Notes under the pieces: model-generated
Databases searched by the model: none
What the model was told of the DNA's origin: nothing
What the model saw: only the letters and a program-made list of their open reading frames with translations
Shown here: piece by piece, positions 1-12,907 of the stretch
Position numbering within the stretch: position 1 is the first letter of the stretch
Layout: the number at the start of each line of letters is the position of its first letter
Made by a program: the position numbers and the translations under genes
From: Trematomus loennbergii
Taxonomy: Eukaryota; Chordata; Actinopteri; Perciformes; Nototheniidae
NCBI GenBank assembly: GCA_012861695.1
Contig: JAAOOA010000016.1
Span: forward strand, 21,412,202-21,476,201
DNA length: 64,000 nucleotides
Reading direction: 5' to 3'

Positions 1-3000
1 CTCCTCACAACATTTCAATGGACTTCTAATTTATGCAAACTTGTCATGTGAAGAAAAAACGGAAAAACTGAAATAATATTTTTGGAAAATCCAGATTAGG
101 GTTATTAGACTGACGTACCCACCATAATTCTGCTTTAGACCAACATGAAAGCTTCAAGAGATCAACATAATGTTCTACTCTTTAAAATGGGGCTACAAAA
201 TCTTTTTGAAAAACGATAGATTTCGGACTCTCTACAACACTACCTCAGTAAGTGAGTATCTTTGTTTCATCACCATGAAGTGCAGGTTTTGTTTCAGACT
301 CGGAAAGACATTTAAATTTAGATTGCATGCTTTAATTTGGCAAAAATAACTGTGGCTCTGAACTGTGAGCAAATAAATGGAATGAAACAAGCCAATACTT
401 CTTTATCAATTTGTCTCACCAGTGATATATCTTTGTTCAAAATGGAGCACATCACAGGCGGGCAGGGATTGGATATCATGCGTGGAGATGGTTCTGTTGG
501 TTGAGTGAGTTCTATTATTCCAAGCAAACTTGGCAGAGATGTATTAAGGAGAATATAAAGGTTTATTCAATAACACTCACTGCTATAAAATACAATCTTC
601 AACCGAGCTTCATGAAGAGCGTAGAGTGAGGAACGAAGAGCGTGGCTCTCATGATTGCCTCTACATTAACCCTTTTCTTTTTCGTCACTGGGCTATCCGT
701 TTCCAACAGATGGGAGAGCAGAAGATGAAGCAAAAGAAAGCACCGGAGATAAAAGGGAGAAAAGGCCGCATGGCAGCACAGGGGAGGCCCATTTAATTTG
801 CCAGGACCAAAGCATGACCAAAGCTGCGGAACATTATGAATAAATGACATGCATTATTTCACACGGATCTGCTTTGACTTTCACTGTTTTTGTTAACTTT
901 CTCATTTTCCTGCTCTCCCCACTCACACAAATGGGAGCTCTGAAACAAGTCCAGAGTGCCAGCCTGTTCCCCCTCCCCTTTGTCTGTGCAGTAAAGAATG
1001 TTCCCTCATCACTGCTGCTGTGTAAATGTCCCCTGCTTCGCTGATGGATCTTCACAGGACTGATTCAACAGCAGGGTCTGATTGAATTCCCCTCCCTCAG
1101 ATTCATCTTGAGCAGACACATGGTGCTGCACATGTGAATGAAAATGCACATACATGTGAATATATAACACATTCACATGAACACCGAAACAATGACTGCA
1201 TGCAAAGATATTTATGCACAGAGGGAGAAAATGTGCAGCGGAACTAAGTGTTCCAGACTACACTGTGTGGTTCCTTTGTATTGTACAGTTTAAAATGGTA
1301 CCATGTAGAGTAGGGTCCAACTAAACAGTCACTTGCCCCTACACACACATTTGGTGAATACCCTGCACAAAGGAAGCTCAGCATCCAAAACAGCAACATT
1401 TTATAACGATAGATCAAATACTAAACCTTTTCATATTCCAAAAATCCACTCTTCAAACCCAATTAGCTGATTAAGACCAACATGTGACAATAACACAGAT
1501 GACAGCTATAATAAAATATTTCTTCTGATGATTGTACTACAGTATGCAGCTTATCACTTATTGTTCTGTAAACATGTCCACCTTTTCCGATAGAATACAC
1601 TGTTAGTTCTCTGGTTGCAGGCGAGCTGCTAAACTAAATTTGGTAGGCACAATTATCTCCTCATAATCAATTCCATTATAGTGGATTTAATTATGTTATA
1701 ACTGCAAGCCTGAACATCTCATTTGAAATGTTATGTTTGGGTTAGTCAATGCAACAGACTGCCTCTGCAAACCGTTTAGGATGGGTGTTATTTAAACAAT
1801 GGCAGCCCATAATCACAGGTTGAATAAAGCAAACCTTCAGAGGCAAATGTAAGGTGTGGGAAAACATCAGAGAGTTTATGATTAACACGGTTTAATAATC
1901 AGCTTCTTAGCATAGCAGAAGTCTTGTTGTGCAAATATTAACGAATCTGCAAATAACTGTTTAACTGTGTTAAGTCAAAGGAAAACATATTTTCACAGCT
2001 GATAGAAATGACTGGTGGAAAATGTATCACTAATGCATCTGTGTGAAACCTTTTTACACAACTATTCAATCAGGAATCCGTCTTGAATCCCCTTTAAACT
2101 GATAGGAAACAGACCTAAACTATCCTTCACAGATGCTTATAGTTTAGTTCCTGCTCCTATATTTGCAGTGGTTGTCATGCTTCTGAATGTATGGTTAACT
2201 CAGCCATTATGCCAACTTAAAGCTGGGTAGATACATTGGAAAAGCAGGCAAGAGTGACAGATTTCTTAAATTACCCATTATAAAACCCATCTAAATGTTG
2301 TGAAGAATAAATTATTGAACAGATTAATCCAGTCCAGTGACAGCCACCCACGTTGTATTTTATCTTATTTTTGTCAGGTCATTTTGATGAAGCTTTTTTA
2401 TCGAATGAATTATGAACCCTAGATTTGAGTCAGTGTCACAGAAGGACGGCGTAAGCTCCGTAAACCTCGATTATTCACAACTTTAAGGTTTTTTTAAGCA
2501 GAAGTACAAGTACTGTGTGAATCGTTCGCCTTGTTGTAGTTCAACATGTTCTGTGTAAGAAAATTGGATTTAATAGCTTCGTCTGGTGCCACTTCTTCTG
2601 CTGGACAGCTGTTTGTAGATAGGATAAAGATATTGAGAAGGACCTTCTTTGTTCCTCGTGCAGATGTTTTGTTCAGAGGAAGGAGTTGAATGAATCTCGA
2701 CGCATCTGTTTGTGCTCAAACCAGGGTGTGCCTCTCTTAACAAACGTACTGTCTGTCAAAGCACGCTATGCAGTCCTAATTAAAACAATGTTGAAGTTGA
2801 ACTAAGAGTTTGAGTCTGTAATTAAGATAACCTGCTACAGTTGAAATAGTGAATTCACCAAAAAAAAATTATGTCGAGATTAATTATTTATCAAAATGTA
2901 TAAAGAAATGTTACATTTTGTATAGTGTAGGATATTCGGAAAATATTTGGGGGGGGGCATCTTTTACCACATTGTCTTAAAAGGCGGGGCATTAAACATT

Positions 3001-3056
3001 ATATTGGGCATCAGCTGCATAACATTATCACCTTCAGATGTTCTATCTTTTATAGC
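1..3056. other. Non-coding AT-rich DNA, no gene seen
   Basis: No open reading frame here has a recognisable domain. The longest frames (about 66-83 codons near 600-1055) overlap each other on both strands, which is the chance pattern. I see no transposon ends, SINE boxes or long tandem arrays. A short G run lies near 2949. The composition fits unique intergenic or intronic fish DNA. Confidence 0.6.
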
Positions 3057-3064
3057 CCACAAGT

Positions 3065-3544
3065 TAGGGCTGTGCGATTATGGCAAAAATCATAATCACG
3101 ATTATTTGGGTCAATAATTGATATCACGATTATTAAATACGATTATTCATTGACTTTGAAAAAATCCATTTATTGAACTTTAAAACAAATACAAATAATA
3201 ATTTGAACAGTATCTTTTTAACTGTTGATTTCCCTGAACGTATAATTCAACTGAAAAACCAATACAAAAATAAATGATACATTTAAATAAATAATATCAA
3301 AATAATAAATACCAATAAACAACATCAACAAATATTTTGGAGCGCACTTCCACAAGCTACTAAACATATATAAATATGATAAATACAAATAAATGAGACC
3401 AAAATTAATTAGATCAAATATGTTCTAGTGCACTGTCACAACCTAGCAAAGCAAAATAATTTTTTTTTCGATTATGTTGTTTTCGTAATTGTGGCAGGCC
3501 AAAATCGTAATTGCGATTAAAATACGATTAATTGCACAGCCCTA
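3065..3544 (+). mobile_element. hAT-type MITE, copy 1
   Basis: The element starts TAGGGCTGTGCGATTA and ends TTGCACAGCCCTA, so its terminal inverted repeats share TAGGGCTGTGC. It is flanked on both sides by the 8-bp direct repeat CCACAAGT (3057-3064 and 3545-3552). Perfect 8-bp target duplications are the hallmark of the hAT superfamily. Both ends are rich in CGATTA/TAATCG subterminal motifs, which probably served as transposase-binding sites. At 480 bp it encodes no transposase, so it is non-autonomous; reading frames crossing its right end are accidental. A shorter relative lies inverted at 12908-13238. Confidence 0.9.
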
Positions 3545-3552
3545 CCACAAGT

Positions 3553-6500
3553 GTTTGGATCACTGTAATTTAGGTATAACCATTCCAACAGTTGAAATGA
3601 TCCACCACTGCCAGGCTAGGTTGCCGTGGAGAAGAAAGGATTGGTGTGATTTGACTCATAGGTTTAGGCGAAGTGTGCTTGCCAGGAATCCCGGCATGTC
3701 TAATTGCACAAACCCACTATCCTCCTCCTCTCTGGATTTTGCTCTGAGACAGGATTTGGCTAACAGTGTGGTGGAACCTGATCCGTCGCTGGCAGGCAGA
3801 GGAAGGCAGCTTTGTTGTGCCCCCAGGTGGGCGTTCCCGTAGGGCTTTGACGTCAGGTGAAAACAAGGAATTGTGTAGTGAATACGACCAAATGTCCCCC
3901 TAAGGATCCAACTGTGATCATTCAATTACAGTTGAATTCTCAAAGAAGCAAGTGTTAAATCATTTGACTCATACTTCCTATCTTTTGGAATGATTTTCTG
4001 AATCTGAGACAGCCCTGTGTTTAATGCCTCGAGCAATATTTGTGATATTGTGTTCGAATGCAACAAGCGCAAAGGGTAAAGCTTATTGTTATCATACTGA
4101 CTGCTCTATAAGAGATAAATCAAACATTTAGAAAACTGACAATAACAGTAACATTATTTGGGGAAACATATGGTCTTCTATGCTAACCAACATGTTGTAT
4201 TATGGCACTCAAAGTGTACGGTTTGTTCTGGCACCACTACGATTCATAACATTAGGATTTGAACATTGATCATTAGTCACTGCACACTATTGAATAAATA
4301 CAATTTATAAATAAAATATGGTATATTATTCCAGAAAAACATACAGTGACTGATCATCTTTTGTATTGGACTGATTATGACAAATACACAGATTGTATAT
4401 TCTGAACCAACTTTAAAGAAGATTGAGGGTTCATAATTCATTTGATAAAAAAGCTTTTGTTGAAATACATCCCAACAACCCGCTATAGGAAAGCAACTTT
4501 ATGTCTTAGCATATGGTTACCTTAGCCTGGAGCAGCTTGAACATTATAGAGGAATTACTCTTTCAGGACACATCATTACGAATGCGTGCCAAGCATCGAC
4601 ATTAGGGTAATTTATTCAGCTATAGTGCAGGTGACGCAGCATTTTGGACAAATAGGTGGGTGCAGACACTGAGGTCATCGTCGTGCTGCTGCTCTCTGCC
4701 TTCGTGCCAGATGGCAAGCCCTTTCTACCTCTTTCTTCTCTTTCCTACGCTAATTTTTCTCAGTTTTAACATAGATGGCAGTAAATGCTATTCTTGCTGA
4801 GAGAGATATCGCCTCCTGCCAAAGATGGCACCACGAGGCCCGCTGTCAAGTCAAACGAATGCAGAACCATTTATGAGATGTCAGCTTCTGTTTACAGCAA
4901 TCATTTCTCTCAGTGGGGGTTATCACTGCGAAGGATCCTGCTTATAGATCATCTGTTAAACACATCTCATCTCTCATGCTCTCTCTCTTCCAACCTCCCT
5001 TAGCAAAACAGTGGCTAATTAGTTCTACTCAGTTTTGTACTAATTTACTGCAGTGCTCTGGCGTCCTCCTTAAATCTCACACTGTGATTCAAGATAAATC
5101 ACTCTCTGTACCTTTGTTGTCCATTTGTTTGTGTTGAGTGTGTTTGATGTAGACACATCTTGCATGGATGATGTATGCATGGTAAGTGACATTGAATCAA
5201 GCTCTCAGCCGAATCACAGCGTTTGAGAGAAAATGAGAGAGACAGAGAGGGTGCAAGGGGAGGAACAGTGAGAAACTGAAAAGGGAGAGCGCGCCATTGA
5301 GCCTCTGGGCCGGGTAATTGTAATGGTGTCTAATGAATAAGGTCATTACTGTTAATGTCTTTCAGGGCATTACAGTCTATGTGTTACCTCCTTTATACAC
5401 CCAGGCAATGGCTGGATTATGACACAGAGGCTAAAGTATCATTTGCATCACTTGAATATATAAAAAACAGATGTATTATCTTTTATTTTATTGCCTTTCT
5501 TTTATATTTCACAGTAATGACTGTGTATGAAATAATGAAGCCCCTCTTGGCTGTGGATTACCTCAAGTGTCTACTAAAAGGAATGAAGAGGAGTTCTTCT
5601 GCAGTCTCTTCTTGTTATATAAAAAAAGATCAGAAACCTTTTCCCATATAAACCACCCAATTGTACAATATCTCTGCCTAACAGCTCAAACAAATCAAAG
5701 CACTCAGTTTTGAATACAAAGATTTAAAAAAAATAACCTTGGCCAATAGAAAAGGAGTAATACATTTGAGAAATATTGAAAACATTGGTACCCGACTGAT
5801 CATTTCAATCACAAATACCACAAATTACCTAGTTCCAGCTCGCTATTTGATTGGCTGCTTTACCAAACTAAATATGCATATGTTGAACTAATCTAGCGAT
5901 TTGATGACATCACAATTGGCTTCGGAAAATCTTGATTTGTGCTGGTCAGTTTTCGCTCCGTTACACACACAATGTTTTTTGGAGAAAATAAACTGGCAGA
6001 TATTCATGTTGGTGTGAGTCTGAAAGTAGGAGTAGTGAATGAGCCATCTGTGTGTGTGGGCCATTTGTTGGAGATAAATGCAGCTATTGTAGCTACACAA
6101 AGAAGTGCAAACAAAATGACTGCTGTCGCGTGCACCTATGTGCTGCTGCTGATGACCTTTGACCTTGTTGGATGCCCCCAGGGCCCTGGACAGCGCCATT
6201 TGTCTACTCGATGTTTGTGACAGTCTGTCTACCCAGCAGGTCCTCTCAGGCCTTACGTTCAGCCACTGACCCGCACCAATGAGAATCCAGACCGTATGTT
6301 AGCTTCCTCCAGCCAGAACTGTTGGCACATGGTGCAACCCACTGCCACCCACAAAACACACTCACCACTACACTTAGACTGTACACAAAATATCAAATTA
6401 AAGCATTTAAGCTGAATGATTGGTGCATGTGTGCAAATAGTAGACAACGGTCAGAGAATTGAACACACTATGTACAGTTGCCATGTTGACATGTCTCAGC

Positions 6501-7301
6501 TGGCTTGCAGTGGCTGCACTAACACCATGACTCCGGCCATATGGACAGTGACATACTGCTCTTCATTAGGGCCCAAAGCGACAGCCCACTGGGGCTAAGC
6601 TGTAACTCACGGACACATCATGGGCGAGTAGGATTGCTAAATGGATTTTACTCCATGAACATGCATTGTAGTGCTAATAGTACAAATATATCTTTGCTCG
6701 TTTACTAATTGACAAAAGCCGTTGCTCTCAACATTATAGTTATTTATGTAGTAGCAAAGGGCAGATATAAATAGAATGAGGGTGTTACCAATTAATGTTC
6801 ATTTTGTGAAAGGTTACAAAGACGTTTTTTGTCACAGCATCGATTTAGAGTCAAATTGTAGAACGACAGAGTTGCAAAAGGCAGACACAGAAATGACTAT
6901 TGTACAACATAATGCAATCCAATGCAATAAAGAGTACTATATTTGTTACTTCTTCCTATGCACTTAACTATAATCATTTCTTTAAACTCAAGTCAGCAAT
7001 GGCCATATCCTTCATCTTTGATTCATCTTTATAATATTTATTTTGTCATATGATCTGTTTGTATGATCAGATAATGCTTTTTTTTTTTACTTCAATGGAG
7101 AAAAAGACATGAAAATATGACAGAAGATATCTTTACGGTTATACTCTCTTTCCTATGTATTTCTCTCCTGCGTGTTTCATCCAGTATTCATATATTATTT
7201 TCCTGCATGATAAGTTTATAGTTCATTTCCAATAATATGCTCATCGAGACAGCAGATGTACTGTTTATAGTTCTGTTTTTTAAATAACCGTGCGCAGGAT
7301 A
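3553..7301. other. Non-coding DNA, no gene seen
   Basis: No supported gene or transposon. Overlapping frames at 3489-3925 and 5888-6220 run on both strands without domain signatures. A full palindromic CRE-like site TGACGTCA lies at 3848-3855, but as a single 8-mer it is weak evidence of function. Confidence 0.55.
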
Positions 7302-7412
7302 CATCCATCCATCAGCTTTACCTGCTTATCTTTGAGGGGAGCAGGAAGCCAATTCCAGCTGACGATGAGCAACCATTCACACTCACAATACATGACCTAC
7401 AAACATTTAGGA
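7302..7412. repeat. Degenerate fragment of a common fish interspersed repeat
   Basis: The order ATCCATCCATCA, then CCGCTTATC-like 'CCTGCTTATC', 'CCAATTCCAGCTGAC', 'CCATTCACACTCACA' and 'ATTTAGG' matches my memory of an abundant fish interspersed repeat, probably a LINE 3' untranslated region. The stretch normally lying between CAGCTGAC and the CATTCACACTCACA block appears deleted. Family assignment is from memory, not from a database. Confidence 0.45.
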
Positions 7413-9866
7413 TATTTTTAACAGTTAGAATACTTTAAGCTTCATTTAGATTTAGAGTTTTTTAAGGATTACATAATTTTTGTTTGTGTGTCTTCATGAT
7501 ATGTGGGTGTCTATAAATCATATTGGTGTGAGTCTGTTCAGCAGGTGGTACTCAGGGAATGAGCAATCTGTGTGTGGGTTCATAGCTTTCAGGTTGTTAT
7601 GTTTGAGGTATTTGTGGGAGAGATTCCCTTTAGTGGGTGTCATTTGTCTTTGATATTTGAACGTGTGTTTTAAAATGTATTTGTTTTAAGAGGGGTGTGG
7701 TTGTTACCCATGAAGGGATATACATTACACAAGTTGTGTTGTAGCAATGTTCCTATTCATTTCTTTAATTGGCGCTCAGTATAATTTTTCTCCTGTTTTT
7801 AAAATGATTTGCCAAAAAGCTCATATTTGATGTACCTAAACTAAATGATTTGGTAAAAAACAATAGTAGTTGATGTGTCATATTGAACTGCAACACTCTC
7901 CAGTCTGTCGTCGTAGCCAGGCTACAGCAGATACATAATATATATATATATATAATATGAGGTGGGTGCAGCAAACGAAAGAGAAAACGGGCAAAAAGAG
8001 GAACGTGTCACTTTCAATAAAAGAAATGATGTACAGGCTAATCTTGACGCTACTGTTAGCGTTTGCAGCAACCCACCACAACCTGGGGCTCTTACAACTC
8101 ACAATCGCAGAGGATTTACGAGTCATCTGAGCCGGCGTTGTGTGGGGAAAGAAACGAGGTGGAGAGGAGGAGAGGAGGAGAGGAGGAGACATAGTCATAT
8201 AGAAAGGCAAAGAGAAGCAGCTACAGATGTGTGTAAGAGTGAGAGAGGACAGCCTTCATTATACATCACATTGTCATTATGAGAATTATGGTGGCTTAGG
8301 TTTCCATTTAATATTAGATACTTAAGTGCTTTTAATCAAGTTGTATTGTAAAGGTTACTTTTCATTTCCCAACTAAGTACTTTGTTCTCCATGATGAATA
8401 TTAACGATTGCATAGATGCCCTGTATGTAATGTCTGATTTATCAAAGAAAGACATGAAGGTTGATCACCAAAGTTGGCTAAGGGTAAATCAGATATTTGT
8501 GCCTAGGGTTTCTAACTTGATCATGGCCTGGCTGTAACATCTCAAAGCTCTACACACCAAAAACATATTAGTCAAGGTTAGAAAGTCTGCAAAGATTTGA
8601 TTTAATTGGTTAATTCGTTGATGTCACATTGTCAGATTGTGCCATTTCAAAACATAGACGTGAAATAGTTTCCACTGAGTGCACCATAAGATTGCTTTGA
8701 CAGAGACTATTACTCATGCTTCAACAGACAGTTCAGAATCACAGGGCATTAAAGTGCTTTCAAAAGGTTCTCATTTACATTTTCCCTTGTGTTCCCTGCA
8801 CTCACTTCTACTGAAGTTCGTCGGGGTTGTGACTTTCAATGACTGTAATTGGTTAAAGTCAAACTGGTTTTAAGAAATTGTTCATTTTGCATATATTACC
8901 AAATATCTGTAAAGATGAGATTTTGGCCCTTAAAATACCTGTCCTGAGCCAGTGTGGCTGCACCTAACCAATATTTTCATTCACTTAACTTCTCGACCAA
9001 TTATTATCTTACTTAATTGTATGGTCAATAATATATCTGAAAATAGTAGAAATAAATACACGTTTGAGAGCCCATGGTAAGATCTTCAGAAGCCTTAAAA
9101 TAAAGAAAACAATACATTTGAAAAACATTAACATGGCTTACAAACAGCTTTGCCTTTTAAAACCTAACAAAATAAAAGGCAATCGACGCTAAATATCATT
9201 TCTTATAAAGGTATTTCTTAAATGAGATGTAAAACAGGTATGCTTTATCTGACATCAATATAGGGAAAAGGATATCATATGTTTTTTAACACAAAAACTG
9301 CAGCGTGAGAAAATAAATTACTGTTTGAGTATTCAGAGAAGGAACTGCATAATTGTACTCCGTATAATAGCTCACACGTTCCATTTGATCAAGATAAAAT
9401 GTATTGGAAACCTTATTAACCCCATTCAAATGAGCCAGTCAGTTAATGGATACAGGTTGGGACCCTCTCAGATTTCCATTATGATGTTGCTAAGACAGTC
9501 AGTTCATAGACTGTAGCAAAATCAGTCAATGTATGTTTCAAATGTGTTGTGAATATAAATGTGTTCATTTATGCTGTGGGCCTTTCTGTTGAAATGTGAC
9601 ACACCTACAAGCAAACAGATGCATGTACATGACAACCTTTTGCACATCTCTTCCTGTGTCAAAACAGCTTGTCAGATGAATAGTTTAAATGTGTTCTGCC
9701 AACTATACAGCTTTTCTCCATTTGTCCCCAGTGCACATGTTCAACATGTAATATGGCTTGCAATGCAGTTGAATACAAAATGCTCTTCAAAAATGCAGAG
9801 ACAGGTGGGTTTGGGAGGGCCTAGTTTCCAGAGAGATAAGAAAGAAGAATGCATCGGAGGTGGATC

Positions 9867-9868
<2 letters not shown>
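7413..9868. other. Non-coding DNA with short simple repeats
   Basis: Contains a (TA)n run near 7938-7957 and a GGAGAGGA-type purine tract at about 8157-8190. The frames around 7765-8282 overlap on both strands and are low-complexity in part. No transposon ends or genes recognised. Confidence 0.55.

Positions 9869-9947
<79 letters not shown>
9869..9947 (+). repeat. 79-base poly-G homopolymer
   Basis: Uninterrupted G from 9869 to 9947, bounded by 'GGATCGA' on the left and 'ATCAGGGAGG' on the right. The poly-glycine and poly-proline frames crossing it are artefacts of the homopolymer. Such a run can form G-quadruplexes and is unstable in replication and sequencing, so the exact length is uncertain. 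Confidence 0.95.
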
Positions 9948-9948
<1 letters not shown>

Positions 9949-10465
9949 TCAGGGAGGATACAGGAGCTACCTGTGGGATATCTACACCAACACCCCCGTC
10001 AGCGCAGCAGCAAGAACAAACCCCACTGCAGTGAGATATAAAAAACACAATGAAATATATCACGCTGTCCTCGTGGGCTCTGTCTTTTTTTAATCTAAGA
10101 TGTTTTGTTGTTGGCCCATAGCAACCCTATAATCAACAGTTAGTATAGAGCATCATTTGTTTAATAATCATTGACTCCCACTGTAATTATGATGACTGTC
10201 CAGAGTGTTGAATGGAAAACCGAGCCACAGATTTATTGTATTACATTGTTCACTGTTGGATTGTATTATTTGTATTATTGGATTGTTTGGGTCTTAGTGC
10301 ATAATCATAACAGAGCTGCTTCTAGACGAGGTGTTTAATTATATGGTAAGGCCGACCACAATAATAGACTTGAAGAAAAGGCTCTAATAAAAAGCTCCGC
10401 TAATTCTATGGTAAAGACAGTTCAATATTAAAACCTTCTCATTCAGCACAATAGCCACCCTTTAT
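9948..10465. other. Non-coding DNA between poly-G and TTAA MITE
   Basis: About 500 bases of AT-rich DNA without frames, repeats or motifs that I recognise. Confidence 0.55.
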
Positions 10466-10469
10466 TTAA

Positions 10470-10946
10470 AGGGGACCTATCATGCAAAATGCACTTTTGT
10501 ACGTCTTTTATACATGAAATATGTGTCCCCGGTGTTCCAGGGAACTCACCAAGTGTCAGAAAACACAACCCTCTCTATTTTCCTCCATACCCAAATCTCT
10601 AAAAAGGGGCCGCAACGGATCTGATAAAAACTGATCCAGATTTGAACACTGTCCTGACGTCAGGACGGTGGCGCTACGGCTATTGGGCCAACTCCACCAA
10701 TCAGGAGGAGACAGCCACGGCCATTGCCGTTCGAAAGCGCTGGAGACGCTGTAGTACATATGCCAGGCCTGTAGATGGTGCTGTTCTCACAGAATCTGCC
10801 CTTGCAAAAACAGAGCTAACATTTTTCAAATTGAGCAAAATGAGGCATGGCTAAAATGCAGATCTGATAAAAGAAAAAGTATAAATATGCCTTATATAGG
10901 TATGGTCCTACACTATATTATTCAAATATAGCATGATAGGTCCACT
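10470..10946 (+). mobile_element. TTAA-flanked MITE, copy 1
   Basis: The ends are AGGGGACCTATCATGC and GCATGATAGGTCCACT, a 16-bp inverted repeat with one mismatch. TTAA lies directly outside each end (10466-10469 and 10947-10950). TTAA duplication is typical of the piggyBac and Kolobok superfamilies; the sequence does not decide between them. No transposase is encoded. A perfect 16-bp palindrome GTCCTGACGTCAGGAC at 10651-10666 is centred on a CRE site. A segment near 10727-10783 resembles part of the Harbinger-like element at 49.7 kb. A close copy lies at 32954-33403. Confidence 0.88.
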
Positions 10947-10950
10947 TTAA

Positions 10951-12899
10951 CTTAACAAGACTGCTCTACACCTGAAAGAAACAATAAAAGGTCAAATAAT
11001 GCAGAAAAGAAACAGGAGAGAAACTAATCTCCACAGAGATTCAGTTAAAAGCTACAAAGAACAGAGACTTTTAAAAACATTTTCCTTGCTGGTTTCCTGC
11101 AGAGATGTGAGTTAATCGTCCCCCTACTTTGAGAGGGAGAAGGGATTCACTACAGGCTGGTTAGGGTCTGTAGATGCCCAGCACAGGAGAGAAAAAGGAG
11201 AGGAGAGAAACTAGCGTGACAATAATGACAGCAAAGACTCTCACACTGAGTTGAAATGAAAAGTGAACAATAAATAGGTTAAATTAAATCTCTCTTCTCT
11301 CAAGGGGGGCAAGAGTATGGGACACATACTTGCAGATGCACGCATGAAATGAGAAATAGTAATCCAACATGAAACATTACAAATTATTCTCAAAGGTATT
11401 GTGCTTTTTGATGTGTGTAGAGGTGTGTACTTACTTCCACTCTTGAATATGTTAAGCTGAAGCTTCTAAGCCCGAAATATATTGTCGGGATGGCTCTTAT
11501 GCATAAGCTAATGATATTGGACAAATATTTGTTGTGCCTTTCAGTAGATTGGCCTAACTGGCCAATGGAGTGTGCAAATTATAGCTCTAGCAGCCGTTCC
11601 CATGGAGTAACAGAAAGCAATATTGCCTGGATCCATCGAGTCATAGGCTGTAATTGTGTTTTAGATTAAACGCTTAGTAGGCTGATTATTGGTGCTTGCT
11701 TAGTCAATAAGCAGGCTGGGTGAGAGGAGTGCACACTGGACCTGCCGAGGTGATTAACTACATGTTCCTGAATTTTATTTGTGATCAAGCATAAAGATTA
11801 AGAGCAGCGGTGGTCAGGGAGGAAACTGCATTAAAGTGCACTGAGTGCCAAAGGGTCTTTAAGTTCACTTAAGGCTTGCCAGTGGATATATCTGCGAACA
11901 CAGAGTCCTCATGTGGCTGTTTTCTCTAGCAGTGCCTGGAGGTTCTAAGCAAAACTTGCATAACAATGTGTTCCCATTCGATTAACCACTATCATGACTT
12001 TGACATCTAAGGGGACTTAGACTCGTATGGATATCACGACTAGGTTTCTTATGAAATGAGATAGCCACGTCACACCTATGCATCACACTGAGCAATCACA
12101 CTAAGCTGTTGACATTTTGAGAAATCCCTACTGTGTCATCCCAGGTGAAAAAATGATCTTCAGCTCAATAACAATCTATTATGGATAAGGTTTTGTGGAG
12201 ACATTGAGTCCTCACAATGGGTTGTCATCCTAAGGAGGAACATTTACTGGGTCTCACAAGGTCTCTGATATGTAATTATTTACAGAAATAGTATCTAACT
12301 CATGTCACCACAGCGGATGAAGATGAATCAATGTTTGCTGAAAAACATAAATCAACAAAGATAATCGCATCCAAGTTATTCCTGGACAGGCCAAATGAGT
12401 TGATTTGATCTATGTACAAAAAACAATGATGGAGGAGCAAGAGGTGTTTTTCACCATTTCACATCATCTTTGCAGCAATAAAACATTCTTCTATTTGTCC
12501 ATCCATCTTTCACACTTGCTTCTTCACATTCATTTACACTTCAGCCAAACTTAACTGAAGTGTATAAGCAACAACAAAACAAGGCATGTTAGTGGTATGC
12601 ACTCTTACACACCGGCCAAAGCCTTTTAATTAATTGAGCACACAATGTTAACACTGGTCAGCAAAGCTTTACTGCAGTGGGTGTGTCAACACTTGATTTG
12701 TGCAGCACTGACCTGTCAATCAACTGTAAGTCTAACTACTGTGCTGTGCAGACGGCTTGAATTAAATGTGTGTGCACGTGTTTTGTAGGGCTGTCTATTT
12801 CTATTGAGGAAAAAATACCAAAATGTTATGACCTGGTTAAATCAAAACATTCCAATCCATTAGTGCAACAGGTAGCTTTGTGATCCAGCAAAAATAGTT
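10951..12899. other. Non-coding DNA, no gene seen
   Basis: No reading frame above about 60 codons and no repeat ends recognised across nearly 2 kb. Composition is ordinary AT-rich unique DNA. Confidence 0.6.
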
Positions 12900-12907
12900 C
12901 TTCAAAT

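Noticed and set aside
9559..10093. Glycine-rich and proline-rich frames up to 160 codons
   Set aside because: They are translations of the 79-G run and its flanks.
10556..10854. Frame pair MYYSVSSAFERQWPWL... (minus) and MNTVLTSGRWRYGYW... (plus) repeated at 33039-33328
   Set aside because: Recurrence at two loci looks like a gene family but is the repeated TTAA MITE; both strands are open by chance.
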